Of a stretch of DNA of 64,000 bases, positions 11,450 through 22,554 are shown piece by piece. Position 1 is the stretch's first letter, and the number at the start of each line of letters is the position of its first letter. The notes beneath the pieces are model-generated. The model was not told the origin of the DNA, made no database searches, and saw only the letters and a list, made by a program, of their open reading frames with translations. The stretch lies in assembly GCA_023548195.1 (NCBI GenBank), contig JAJHZJ010000496.1, positions 5,205,001 through 5,269,000 of the forward strand. The letters are read 5' to 3'. Source of the DNA: Bettongia penicillata ogilbyi (lineage: Eukaryota > Chordata > Mammalia > Diprotodontia > Potoroidae). The translations under genes and the position numbers were made by a program.

Positions 11450-11665
11450 CCTCCCAGGCTTGGCTTCTTCAGGGGCTTTATGCAGAGACTTTCAGGAACG
11501 GAGCAGGTGGGGGGGGGGCCGCCTCCCAGGCTCAGCTCCCTCAGGGGCTTTATGCAGAGGCCATCAGTAATAGAGCGGGGTGGGGCAGGGGCGTCTCCCA
11601 GGCTCAGCTCCCTCAGGTTGATTATGCAGAGACTTTCAGTCATGAAGATCCTGCCTGCTGCTGGG
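11450..11665 (-). repeat. Three 72-bp tandem monomers in the HAL1 5' UTR
   Basis: Units start at 11450, 11522 and 11594, so the period is exactly 72 bp twice in a row. Each opens with (C/T)CTCCCAGGCT on the plus strand and carries a TTATGCAGAG core about 30 bp in. The second and third units share CTCAGCTCCCTCAGG. The 3' half of each unit is less conserved. Since 72 is divisible by three, all six frames repeat in phase, which helps open frames survive on both strands here. Tandem 5' monomers acting as promoter modules are known from mouse L1. Confidence 0.8.
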
Positions 11666-12093
11666 GGAGTCCCGAGCCACCGCGGCCACACTGCTGCTGC
11701 CTCTGCCGCCGTCCCCACCTCTGCCGCTGCTGCTTCCTCCCGAGGGGGCCCGAGTCACGGAGACACCCCACTCCCCTCAGCCAGCCAGCCATCTTTCTCA
11801 CTGACCTGTAGCTTCTGTGGGCGGAGGGACTTTCCCAGCTGCTGGAGCTTCCGTCCCTGAAGCCTGCTCGGGTCAGCTTCTCTGGGGCCGGGGCCAGGGC
11901 AGCGCTGGGGTGGGGTCCGCTTTCCGGGGCATGACAGACCCTGGGGACAGCTCTCCAGGGCTCTCTGGAATGGAAATCTCTTCCACTCTGTTTCTGTACA
12001 CCTTTCAGTGGTCCAGAAGTTATGGGGGTCTCTTTTTACATTAATTCTATGGGCTGTGGTTTCAGAGCTCGTAAACTTGTGTCCTTCTACTCC

Positions 12094-12102
12094 GCCATCT
12101 TG
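12094..12102 (-). promoter_or_regulatory. YY1-type site at the 5' end of the HAL1 element
   Basis: On the minus strand the motif CAAGATGGC lies about 10 nt inside the element's 5' end. Human L1 carries the same motif at the equivalent position, where YY1 sets the transcription start. The shared position suggests the same role in this marsupial element. Whether it is active now cannot be judged. Confidence 0.65.
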
Positions 12103-12111
12103 GCTCCGCCC

Positions 12112-12126
12112 TATATTTGGCTTTTT
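12112..12126. repeat. Target-site duplication, 5' side of HAL1
   Basis: This is an exact 15-bp copy of 9135-9149, starting on the base after the element's 5' end. The match fixes the 5' boundary of the element at 12111. Confidence 0.85.
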
Positions 12127-12309
12127 AATGTTAACTATTTCTCATAATTCATTAGATAAGCATTTATTAATCAATAAGCATTTAATTTTCAACTTTGATG
12201 TGCAGCAGACACAGATATTATAAACTGAGAAAGGTATGGTGTGTGCTTTCAATGAGATGGCAGTCTAGTATAGAAGATAATATAAGATTACAAATAACCA
12301 ACATAGAAC

Positions 12310-12856
12310 AGAATGCAATAAACACACAGGAGTCACAAATAGTACCTTAGGATCTTTAGGGAGTAGAAATCACTTCTCACTGTGGTGATCTTTTCTCTCA
12401 TGTTTTCATGTTTTTCCTTTTTTAATCTATTTTTAGGGTATAATACATGGAGGATATGTGCCACTCTGAACATAGGTACAGTGTTTTTGGGCTGAGTGAA
12501 TTGTGTTAAATGTGCATGATCCAAAGCCAAGATCCTTTGCCCCCCTATCCTTGTGCCCATCTGCCCCTTTAGGTCTATGCAGCTCAAAGTGAAGCTTTCA
12601 TCCATAGGTGATTAGCTTGATAGCTAGAATCTGATCTCTTGAGTGCTTGTGCTCATCAGGTTATAGGTAATAAAACAACACAATTCAGAATTAGCTCCCC
12701 TTGAAGAGTCCAGTGAAGTCAACAGTTCTGACTCATCTTTCCAATACACACTGGCTACTGCTACTACCTTTATTCTTATTGCTATTATTACTAATATGTG
12801 AAATGGTGAATTTCTTTTGAAATCACATGCATTTAATAAATCACCTCCTGTACAGG
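12310..12856. other. No feature recognised
   Basis: Two short open frames (12333-12605 and 12624-12881) show no family resemblance. The second runs into a SINE. Confidence 0.4.
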
Positions 12857-12865
12857 AAGCACTAT

Positions 12866-13185
12866 GGTTGTGTGTGTTCATCCTTCATTGCTGAAGAAGA
12901 CCATGCCATCAGAGAAATAATGACGTGACTTGTACTTGACTTTGTTTTGAGTGAGGGAGGGCTATGCAGGTCACCAGCCTCACTTCTCCTCCAGAGCCAT
13001 CTGAATCCAGTGACCAGATCTTCATCAGGATGACTGGAGATGACCCAGGATGAGGCAATTGGGGTTAAGTGACTTGCCCAAGGTCACACAGCTAGTGAGT
13101 GTCAAGTGTCTGAGGTAAGATTTAAACTCAGGTCCTCTTGACTCTTGCACTGGTGCTCTATTCACTGAACCACCTAGCTGTGCTT
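12866..13185 (-). mobile_element. tRNA-headed marsupial SINE (long-tail subfamily)
   Basis: This is a full-length SINE of about 320 bp. On the plus strand it reads from its tail (AATAATGACGTGACTTG, GAAGATCTGGTCACTGG in antisense) to its tRNA head, with an antisense B-box near 13118. A 9-bp duplication, AAGCACTAT, flanks it at 12857-12865 and 13186-13194. It is more than 90% identical by eye to the inverted copy at 14540-14845. Confidence 0.85.
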
Positions 13186-13194
13186 AAGCACTAT

Positions 13195-14530
13195 AATATG
13201 TATTGGACATACAAGGAAAAGATAAAAAAAAACACATTTCTTGCCTTTAAGGGATGATAGGAATGCCTGACTTTGTCTCATCTTCCAAGAGATTTGTGCC
13301 CCCATAATACTGTAATGTACAACACCAGCATCATTTACCTTAAGGAAAAGAACACTCTTAACTCAGAACACATTTCCAACACATACAGTGTTTCCAGTAG
13401 GTCATGAAGGTTGTGACATTCTATAAAAGGCTGATTTTACCTATGATATAGGTGAACTCTACTAACACCATTGCTAGCTATGATTTCTGATACTTGGGAT
13501 CCTGGAAATAGGAAGCCATATGGTAGAGGAGGAAGAAGAGAAGAAAGTAGAAAATTCTCTTTTTTCTGAGTTTAGAGTCAGCCTGCTTAAACATTTTATA
13601 TATGTAAATGTAATGGCATCATTACATCTCCCATGTCCTTACCTTCTATCCTAGAGACAACTAGTGCATTCATTTTGTTCTAAATGCCTGGGTGCCATCC
13701 CTCCTCCACTCCTATCCAGGACTGCTACACCCCACCCCACCCCACCTCTTTTTGTCTGGTCTATCTCCTTATGCTAGTATGATTCAAGATTTTGAGGAAT
13801 AAAGAAAAAACCCTCAGAATCAAGTAATGTAAGGATAGGACTCATTAAGCAATATGCAAGGCATATGGATATTTTCCCTCATACTAGAAGGGTTTCTTGA
13901 ATATACATACGTATGCTGTACTCCATTGCTACCCATGGAGTCCACATCTTTGTCTGCCTCAGGAAATCTGCAGATGTATCTGCTTCCATAAAGTCAGTTG
14001 TCTCAGAATCATGAAGAAATAATATTGTCTCATATTTTTAAATGACGTATTTGTGCAGACAGCTGATTGTCATAAATTATTAGTAACTGTATCAGTAACT
14101 TATTTCTAATTTGGCTAGTCAAGAGCTAAGGAGATTGTCTTATACCTTTTCATTAATCTCATGGGTTTACATATAGAGCATATATGTATACAAAATCTTA
14201 GTTTACCCTTTTCACCAAATCCATATTTTGTTTACAGAATAATGTGGGAAAACAACGTAAGAGAAAATAGTGAAAAAATTGACAATATTTCAATGTTTCT
14301 CCAAATAAACGCTTTTCTATGTGTTTCATCTTTTGGGATATTTGTATTGAATTATCTTTCCTTACACCAATTATCAGCTTAAGGTTATTCCCCTTAGAAT
14401 CAGAGATCTTGTTTCTTGAAAAAGGAGGGGAAAATATGGTATCTGGAGAAACTTGAGAGGCACTGAGAAAAAGGGGAGGTAATAGAATCTAGTACTGCTT
14501 GGTCATCTGGCACGTTGGGCTCTAAAGTAC
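13195..14530. other. Spacer between inverted SINEs
   Basis: AT-rich sequence with no recognised repeat. It would form the loop if the flanking SINEs paired in a transcript. Confidence 0.45.
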
Positions 14531-14539
14531 TTCAGATTA

Positions 14540-14845
14540 GGGGCAGCTAGGTGGTAAGGTGGAAAGAGCACCAGTTCAGGAGTCAGGAGGACCTGAGTTC
14601 AAATCTCACCTCAGACACTTGACACTCACTAGTGGTGTGACCTCGGGCAAGTCACTTAACCCCAATCGCCTCATCCTGGGTCATCTCCAGTCATCCTGAT
14701 GAAGATCTGGTCACTGGATTCAGATGGCTCTGGAGGAGAAGTGAGGCTGGTGACCTGCATGGCCCTCCCTTCACTCAAAACAAAGTCAAGTTCAAGTCAT
14801 GTCATTATTTCTCTGATGGCACAGTCTTCTTCTTTGGCAGCACAT
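14540..14845 (+). mobile_element. tRNA-headed marsupial SINE (long-tail subfamily)
   Basis: It starts GGGGCAGCTAGGTGG, has the A-box region GTGGAAAGAGC and the B-box GAGTTCAAATC, then a core with GGCAAGTCACTTAACC and a tail of about 170 bp. A 9-bp duplication, TTCAGATTA, lies at 14531-14539 and 14846-14854. It is transcribed by RNA polymerase III in principle and depends on LINE enzymes. Confidence 0.9.
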
Positions 14846-14854
14846 TTCAGATTA

Positions 14855-16664
14855 TTCAATTTTCAGGATCATTGATGGTTACTTCCCTATGTGAGAAGTG
14901 TCAGCTTTCTAGGTGCCAAAAAATGTGTTTTGTTGAAATTTCTCTACCAAATACTTTCATTCCTATTTAGTCAGAGTGTGACATTAAGGATTATATCTAT
15001 CCAATTGGTCAACAATATTCTGTGGCTATCACTATAGATAACAACACTTTTGGTCAATTAAATTAAAAAAATGAAAACTTAGTTAAATGAGAAAAACCTG
15101 CCATTCTGGTCAGTCAATTCTTTAACGTTGTTGATTAGCCATTGACAAAATTTTAATGTAAATGAATTTCAATCAGTATTTGAATGAATGCATAAATTAT
15201 TGTCTGCTTTCTAAGCCTCCAACTAACCGAATAAAAGGATGTGTTCCATGATAATTCAATTTTAGGCATTAGCCAGAAGCCAAGATATTTGATGAGGAAT
15301 AGGAAGCCCTAATGAAATGCTATAGGTCAACTCTACGCTATTTTCTTCCTCATTTGGTCATTTCAGTACTATGCAAAAGGCTATATTTTTCATCAATTGT
15401 TTAGTAGACAGCAAATATTTTATATATACTACACATAAATGTTTTCTTTAATAGAGTATCAGCTCCTTAAAGGGACATGGTACATCTGTATTTCAGCAAG
15501 ACTCTTGACACAGTTTGTCATAATGCTATTTTTAGACAAGATAGAAAAAATATAGATGAAATGACAATACTATGAGGTAAATGCAGAACTGGTTCACTAG
15601 ATCCTAAGAGTCTTGGATCTGTATCAACCTCTATTTCTAGTTTCCATGTCTTTTTGATTCATGTGACCATATCTCAAGTATGACCAAAAAAAGGGAAAGT
15701 CAATAGAGTGATTTTGAAATTTTATATAATACATTATGACCATGCACACATATATATGTATTTTTATATGTGTGTATGTTATGTATATGTTTATAGATAT
15801 ATACATACATTTTGCCATTTTCTGTAGATTGGAATATGTATATATATATATATATGTATATATACACATATATATGTATATATATGTATATATATAACCA
15901 TTTCCCCAAGTTTAGAGAAATTTTTACCCATATCCATTTCCATTGTATAATGTTGGTCCTATCTATGCTACAGTTAATGACCAGATCTGACCCTTTAATT
16001 ATTACTTTTTCTTTCCTATTGGAAAAACATGATTCACTTCGTTATAGCCTACATTGTATCATAGTTTTGAGGGATACTATATAGTGAAATCATGGAAAGT
16101 CTTTGTGACTTTAAGCTATTCTTAAACATCCAATTTAAATGTTTCTTTTATTCCCCTGGAAGAACATCAGCTCCACTGAGCAAAGATGGTAGATGATACT
16201 TTTTGTTTCCCATTAGTATTTCTTGTTTGGTGTAGGTAGATGATATAGGTTAAGTCATATTGAAGAACTGTCACTATTATAATGCCTTTGTCTGCAAATG
16301 TTCTCCTCTGATCCCTTCTTCTGGGCTGGGGGTGACCTGTATTCCTAAAGGCTATGCCAGCAGGACCAAACTCTGGCTGCTTCTATCAAATATGAAGGGG
16401 TTTGATTTGGAGATCCAGTGAGACATACTCAGAATATCTTATCTGAGGAGCTACATTTTAAAAGACTTATTACCCCATTGGCCACAAGACAATCCATAGC
16501 AACTAATAAAGGCTCTCCACCAAGGAAAGCATATCCACAATGATGAAATTTAGAGTTTTAAAATATTCATAAAGTTGTTTGCATAAACTGTTACACCTAT
16601 CTACCACTTGCTTTAAACCACTAAGAGTGAAAACTATTTACTGGCAATCTATGTTACTTAATTC
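14855..16664. other. No feature apart from a TA microsatellite
   Basis: AT-rich sequence. A faint L2-like terminus is possible near 15460-15530. Confidence 0.4.
15748..15898. repeat. TA-rich microsatellite
   Basis: Mixed TATATG, TACATA and TATATA motifs in two blocks (15748-15810 and 15835-15898). Confidence 0.85.
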
Positions 16665-16704
16665 AATATGCATTTATTTAGCACCTATATATGCCAAGAC
16701 AGGG

Positions 16705-16950
16705 CAACTAGGGGGCACAATGGATAGAGCTCCTGGGCCCTAGAGTCAGGAAGACTCCTTTTCCTCAGTTCAAATCTAACTTCAGGTACCTGCTAGCTGT
16801 GTGTCCCTGGGCAAGTCACCTAAGCCTGTTTGCCTCAGTTTCTCATCTGTAAAAGAAAATAGCAAACCATTACAGTATCTCTGCCAAGAAAACCCCAAAT
16901 GGGGTCATGGATTGTCAGACATGAGTAAAACAACTGAACAGCAGCAGTAC
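16705..16950 (+). mobile_element. tRNA-headed marsupial SINE inserted in an older repeat
   Basis: Head CAACTAGGGGGCACAATGG, B-box AGTTCAAATC, core GGGCAAGTCACC, and a tail CCAAGAAAACCCCAAATGGG ending in ACAGCAGCAG. It splits an older dispersed repeat whose halves lie at 16665-16703 and 16951-17120. Confidence 0.8.
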
Positions 16951-17467
16951 ATTCTAAGAACTCCTCTATGTGCTCAGAATACAAAAAACCCCATCTAGAC
17001 TTCCCTGGGCTGTACTCAAAGAGTTCATGTTGACTTGGGGAGCATCATATTTACAAATCAACAATGAAAACTATATACAAAATAAATATCAAATCAATTG
17101 TGAAAGGAGGATCACTAAGAATTTGGGCAGGTGATCTGAACCTTTTTATCTCATGGAACCCTCTCACAAGTCAGCATGATGAAGCCAAGGCTCCACCTCA
17201 GTCATGTTTTTCTATGCATAAAAGCCTTAGTTAAAAAGGAAATTAGTCATATTGAAAAAAATCAAAATATTAACACACATGCATACACATCTATCGACTC
17301 CCTGGGAATGATAGTTAAACTGAGAAAATCAGGAAAATCCTACTCTAGAAGTTGATACCTGAACTGAGTCTTGAAGGAAAATTGCTTTTAAATATATGGC
17401 AAACTGCTTTTAGCACAGAGAATTCAACCTATCACCAAAAATCACAAGAGGATTGAAATTAAAACAT

Positions 17468-17471
17468 TCTC

Positions 17472-17556
<85 letters not shown>

Positions 17557-17592
17557 CTCTCTCTCTGTGTGTGTGTGTGTGTGTGTGTGTTG
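17468..17592. repeat. (CT)n-(GT)n compound microsatellite
   Basis: About 45 CT units with two interruptions are followed by about 12 GT units. A further CT-rich tract continues at 17640-17720. Confidence 0.95.
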
Positions 17593-17729
17593 GACTCTCT
17601 CTGTTTCCATTGCTCTGAGATTGTCACTTTCCCTCTTCTTGTCTTTCTGTCTCTCTCCTCTCTATCTCTTTTCTACATCTCTCTCTCTCCTTCTCTCTCC
17701 CTCCCTCCCTCTCTCCTTCTTCATGCTAA

Positions 17730-18944
17730 AGTTACTTTAGGTAACAGATTAGTAGACACATCTCCTTCTGGTGTCTGATTTGTGCAGTCTGGATGGGAAT
17801 TTGTCCCAAAACAAACTGGGCTGAGTAATCAGCATTACCTATGAGGTGCCTGCTGGAACCCTGTGTAAAATCTAGAAATTCCTTTTAATGTACATCTTCA
17901 GTGTTTTTGTTCCTGGCACATAAATCCAGACATCCCTGCAAATGCTTGTGTTATTGTCTGAGAATTTAACAAACCACAGGGTGGTTTAATTTAGCTCCCT
18001 TCAAGAGATTTCTCGAAACAATGGATGACATCAAGGGAGTTCACCTCTTTGCCATTTCTCTGAAGGACGTTAAGCTAAATCAGGGACGAAAGCTTTTTCT
18101 CATTTTCCCCCTCTATAATTTTGTCTTTGGAGTCCCAATGCTGGCTGAAACATTCTAACAGGAATGACTGTCATGACCTTACTATACATGTGTTTGAATC
18201 CAACTAAATGGAGAATTACCCTATTCTAGTCCTCAAGATCCAGCAGTGAGCAGATGTTTATAGAGGGCTTACACCAAAGATATGTTTACTGCACTCCTGT
18301 AACACAGAGCTTGAGAAAGAGCTTAGAGGACCATCCAGTAGCTATTGGAGATTCCCTCTGAGTAACAATAAACCCAGAGAATGGGCTTTGTTCAGATTCT
18401 GTTTGTGAAGGACATTCACTGTACAGTGATGGAAAGCAGTCTGATCATGTATTATTCCTGCATTGTCTACATCATTGTATACCCTCTGTAAGCTAGTATC
18501 TGGAGGGTATGATAGATCCTCTTAGAAAAGGTTATTTGGAACTTAGCAGGGGATGGTGGAGAACAAAATGGCACATTGGCTGTCCACGGATCTTCATTCC
18601 ATGTCTCCTCTATGTAGCCTCTACTTCTACCTAGCCCTTGCGCTCTCACGAGTTTTGAGCTCTTAAGCAATGAGAGCTGACCATTTCTAGCATGACTGAG
18701 AACCATCACATGGCTTTCCAGTCATCATCCAATGTTCTCACATGCCCTATAAGCATCTCTCCATCCTTTGTTCTCTATCTTTCTACCCCAGTTTTGAAAA
18801 TAGCAATCTAATCAATAGTGGTATTCGTAAGAAGGACATGGCAATTAATGGAATGTAATCATCCCTCTAGCATCCATCAAGATTCAGTTCAAGGGTCACA
18901 TTCATTTCTCCCCTTTCTCAGTTGCTTGAGCTGTTCTCCTGCTT
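17730..18944. other. No feature recognised
   Basis: It is less AT-rich than its neighbours and free of recognised repeats, particularly 17880-18140. It could include conserved non-coding sequence, but nothing visible proves it. Confidence 0.4.
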
Positions 18945-19260
18945 AGCCCTTTCTGTGGGCCAGGCATTGGGGATAGCTCCGGAAATGCAAGGAGAGGCAA
19001 ATATAGGGTTGCTCCCTTCAAGGGATTCCCATTCTAATGGCAGCAAAGTCTCCCAACAATGGTGTATATACAAGATATAAACTATGTAAATGAAGGTAAT
19101 CCAAGAGGGGAGTTATTGGATGAGTCAAAGCACCCAAAAATGTCTCCTTCAGAAGATGAGATTTGAGGAGAATGTTCACAGAAGCAAAGGAAGCTGGGAG
19201 GTAGAATTAAGAAGAGAGCAAGTGTTCTAGACATGAGGCCAGTCAATGAAGAGGCATGGA
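18945..19260 (+). repeat. Long dispersed repeat, same family as 38375-39125
   Basis: GGCCAGGCATTGGGGATAGC, TCCCTTCAAGGGATTCCCAT, GTCTCCTTCAGAAGATGAGATTTG and GTTCTAGACATGAGGCC follow the family order. Confidence 0.45.
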
Positions 19261-19654
19261 GTTAGGAGACTGAATACAGGTCCTCAGCCAATAAGACAGG
19301 CTTTGGGTTCTCTCTTTACTTCTAATAACCCACGCCACATATACACACCTTTCTTTTTTGCTGCCTCAAAATTCCCACCTTAAACAAAAAAACGTAGGTC
19401 CTTTGTCAAGAAAATGGAGAATATACAATTTTTAGCCAACAGTAATGAGCCCTCTGTCAGATTGGGACTGTTGGCTGCAGAAAAGTGTTGGACTCAGGAA
19501 AGTCAAAGATTAAAACGGGGAACAGAAAGGTCTGAGAGACAGTGGGTCAAGAGTCCATAGAGAGAAGAATATAACTGAGGGATACGTAGAACGTCATGTA
19601 GAAGGGATATGTAGAAGGCTGGATATTTCCATATTGGTAAAAGTATAGTTATTA

Positions 19655-19765
19655 CTAGTAAAACCATAGAGGGTTAGAGTTTGAAGGGTCTTGGAAAGCA
19701 GGCAGTTCAACCCCTTTCCCCATTATACCAATGAGGAAACTGAGACGCTGCTCATCAGAGTATGA
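19655..19765 (+). mobile_element. MIR/THER-like fragment
   Basis: ACCATAGAGGGTTAGAGTTTG, then TTCAACCCCTTTCCCC and CCAATGAGGAAACTGAGAC. Only the middle of the element is clear. Confidence 0.5.
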
Positions 19766-19769
19766 TGAG

Positions 19770-21275
19770 GGAATCTGTTACAGGGAAGGTACTGGCTTAG
19801 GCAGGGGCTAACTCTGATCTCTTGGCAGAACAGGAAATAAAAGTTTGGGTAATCCAGGACTTGGTAGCTGTGATTAAGACTACAAAACCAGGCTTAACAG
19901 GGACTATTCTACTGCACATGATAGAACTCTTTACTTTCTTCTTTCAGGAGATCTGGGATAAATAATTTTTGTTCTCTGCATTTCCTTTGATTTCTAGGGT
20001 GGTGCTTTGTTCTAAAAGAGAGAGGGGGGGGGGAATAGATAGCAACAGATATCGATAAAACACTGTATTTATCGAGCAAGGCTTCTTTGATGTACCTTAC
20101 AAGATCCAGTAAGGCAATGCCCTTATAAAGCAGAAGAGATTATCCATCCATTATTCAATCTGGTGAACTTTATTAAGCACCTAATGTATTCATGACACTA
20201 GAGTAGAAGAGGGATTTTCTTACTGCCTCAGTAGTTTGTTAACCTTGAAAAACTGCTGTGATCATGACAAGAAGAAAATTCATCTTTTTCTCATGTGACA
20301 AAGGGAAAATAAATGAAAAAAACAAAATTTTAGTTACTGAACTCCCAAGGAGATGAAGCATCAAGTTAATATGAAAAACTCATAGATAAGATTTGGAGAC
20401 ATAAGGGACATAAGAGAGCACCCAGGCTAGCTTCTTCCTTAGGGAACCAAGGACTGGAAATGGGAAATGAGTCTCCAAGGAAAAAATGATATATCATCGC
20501 TTTGTTTACTATCTCTGAATGGGAATTTGGGAGGGGTGTGCTTCCCAAATAATACTAAAAATAAATGATTTTATTGTGTTTGCTACACAATGAGCCAGCC
20601 TAGGGCATTTCCCTAGTTATGCTATACATTATTAACTATTATAAACCATTACTCTGAATTGTACCCAAGTGACCTGAAAGTTAATGTGTCTCCTTAAATG
20701 CTTAGCATACTACTTGAGAGTAACTTGGGCGTGAGGGAGAAAAAGAGGACAATTATTCATCTCAGCTTTCCTCTGAACCAATGAAAGATTAGGACATTCT
20801 GAAACTCATTAGACAAGTAATTCCCAGTCCCATTGTGAGAATCTCCAGAGAATATTGAAATTCTTAAAACAAAATTGATTTTTTAAATGATAAACCACTC
20901 TAGTATATATGTATATATATATGTTTATATAATTTTTCATATAACTTGCACTAATGCCTTTAAAAAATCACATTCATTTCTGTATGTATTCATTCTTTAT
21001 CCCCATTCCTCTATGTATCCCAACTTATACCTACCTATGTTAGAGAAAAAGAATTAAATAAAACTCCTCATTTCAGTGAGTATCCATACAAAATTCTACC
21101 CCAGTAGTCTCCCAGGTCTTCCATGAGAGAAGGGTGGTGATTTTTTATTCTGGTGTCATTGGTTTTTCAGTTGTTCCCTCTCACCTTCGTTTTGGGCATC
21201 TTTTCATTTAGACAGGTACCTTCATTGTATATACTATTGCTTTGTTTTTGCCTTTTTACCCTTTATCTGCCCAAG
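19770..21275. other. No feature recognised
   Basis: A short MIR- or L2-like scrap (AACTTTATTAAGCACCTAATG) is near 20167. The rest is unassigned. Confidence 0.4.
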
Positions 21276-21313
21276 AGAGGCAGCATGGGTTAGCAGTAAG
21301 GGAGCTAGCCCCC

Positions 21314-21320
<7 letters not shown>

Positions 21321-21371
<51 letters not shown>
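21321..21371. repeat. (TA)n microsatellite
   Basis: About 25 TA units lie between a SINE-head-like sequence (GGCAGCATGGGTTAGCAG) and a MIR. Confidence 0.95.
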
Positions 21372-21375
<4 letters not shown>

Positions 21376-21379
<4 letters not shown>

Positions 21380-21655
21380 TATAATGATGATGGTAATGAT
21401 GCCTAACCTTTATGGAACACTTAACTACGTGTTAGGCACTGTGATAAACATGTTGAAATTATTATCTCATTTGATGCTTCCCACAATCCTGGGAGGTAGG
21501 TAAGATTATTATTGACATATAGATGGAGAAACTGAGGCAAACAGAGGTTAACTGATTTGTCCAGGGTCACACAGCTAGTGAGAATCTAAATTCATATTAG
21601 AACTTTCATCTTCCTGACTTCAGACTCTATCTGCTGAGCCATCTTGCTGTCTCTA
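21376..21655 (+). mobile_element. MIR/THER-like SINE, nearly complete
   Basis: The full order is present: CCTAACCTTTATGGAACAC, GTGTTAGGCACTGTGATAA, ATTATCTCATTTGATGC, GGAGAAACTGAGGCAAACAG, GGGTCACACAGCTAGTGAG, and an end near ATCTGCTGAGCCATCTTG. It follows directly on a TA microsatellite. Confidence 0.7.
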
Positions 21656-22554
21656 AACAAAGAAGGCCTGGATCTTTTCATTGCTCTAGGCCAGTGGTAA
21701 GAATGAACATGTATGATAAGAAAATAAGTAAGAATGAATCATATAGAAATAAAAGACTACAAAACCATAATATAAAGATCCCTTCAGAATGTATATTGAC
21801 TTAGAAAACCACAAATTCCCATGATTATGTTTTGGGACTCTTTATTTAAATAGGAGTCTAAGCCTTGGGCTAAACAGGAGCTTAGTTTCTTTTGTTCATA
21901 TTTAGTTGTCAAGAAGCAGAGATACAATCAACTTTTATTTTTATTTAGATTTTTTAAAAATTTTCCCTAATACATTTGAATCTGGTTGCAAACACACTCT
22001 GCAATGTTCTGGGCTGCATGCAGCCTTTGGGGATGAGTTCAACTATTCTGCCTCGAGGAAGTCTCTACCACTAAAAGTTTCTGAGAAGGTATAATCTTTC
22101 CTCTATTGAAAGAGTTTAGAGATACTAATGAAATCAAGGGTCTATCCTAACAACTCTCAGGACATATAAATCCGCCCATATTTTAATATTGATTTGCTAA
22201 GTAAACACCATCCCAGTTGACATAGATAAATGCTTGTTGATTGAGTGGATGGATGGAAGGATCTATCACTTTTAAGGAGGGACAAAGAGGCCATAGATTC
22301 CAATATTCCAGTCTGGGTCCCATTGTCAAGTCAGTGAAGCTTATCTGTCTTGCTCCAGGCTTCACTGATCTTACCCCCTTTCTGCTCTAGTGACACCCCC
22401 TATCTCTCACACTTGCCTCATTCTCTCTCTCTAATGAAATCTTCTCCTATGAATGAAACACAATTAATTGAAAACTAGAGTAGAAATGAAGAATTAAATT
22501 ATTTGGACCTTTCTCTCTTTTCTTGACATATGAGGAGTTAGGCCTTAGACCTGG

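Larger units (their letters stand above)
9150..12111 (-). mobile_element. Full-length HAL1-type (half-L1, ORF1-only) retrotransposon
   Basis: Read on the minus strand, the element begins at 12111 with an L1-like 5' end (GGGCGGAGCCAAGATGGCGG). It continues through a GC-rich 5' UTR of about 0.8 kb, a degraded L1 ORF1, and a purine-rich 3' region of about 1 kb ending in an A-run near 9150. No ORF2 (endonuclease or reverse transcriptase) follows ORF1. A perfect 15-bp direct repeat, TATATTTGGCTTTTT, lies at 9135-9149 and 12112-12126, which is the target-site duplication expected of L1-machinery insertion. A second copy at 28.4-30.7 kb has the same ORF1-plus-3'-region order, so the missing ORF2 is a property of the family rather than a private deletion. 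Known: HAL1 elements are ORF1-only derivatives of L1 mobilised in trans. Inference: this is a relatively young, full-length insertion. The family name was not checked against a repeat library. Confidence 0.85.
11292..12111 (-). promoter_or_regulatory. HAL1 5' UTR / internal promoter, CpG-rich
   Basis: This is the only clearly GC- and CpG-rich stretch of the window, densest at about 11640-11950. It ends at the first ATG of ORF1 (11289-11291). By analogy with L1 it should hold the internal RNA polymerase II promoter. It contains three 72-bp monomers (11450-11665) and a YY1-type motif at its far end. It should not be read as a CpG island of a host gene, because its limits coincide with the transposon. 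Confidence 0.7.

Noticed and set aside
11640..11960. CpG island marking a host gene promoter
   Set aside because: The CpG-rich stretch lies wholly inside the HAL1 5' UTR.
14540..14620. Functional tRNA gene
   Set aside because: The A and B boxes belong to a SINE head; no cloverleaf is maintained and the sequence continues into the SINE body. The same holds for the other SINE heads.
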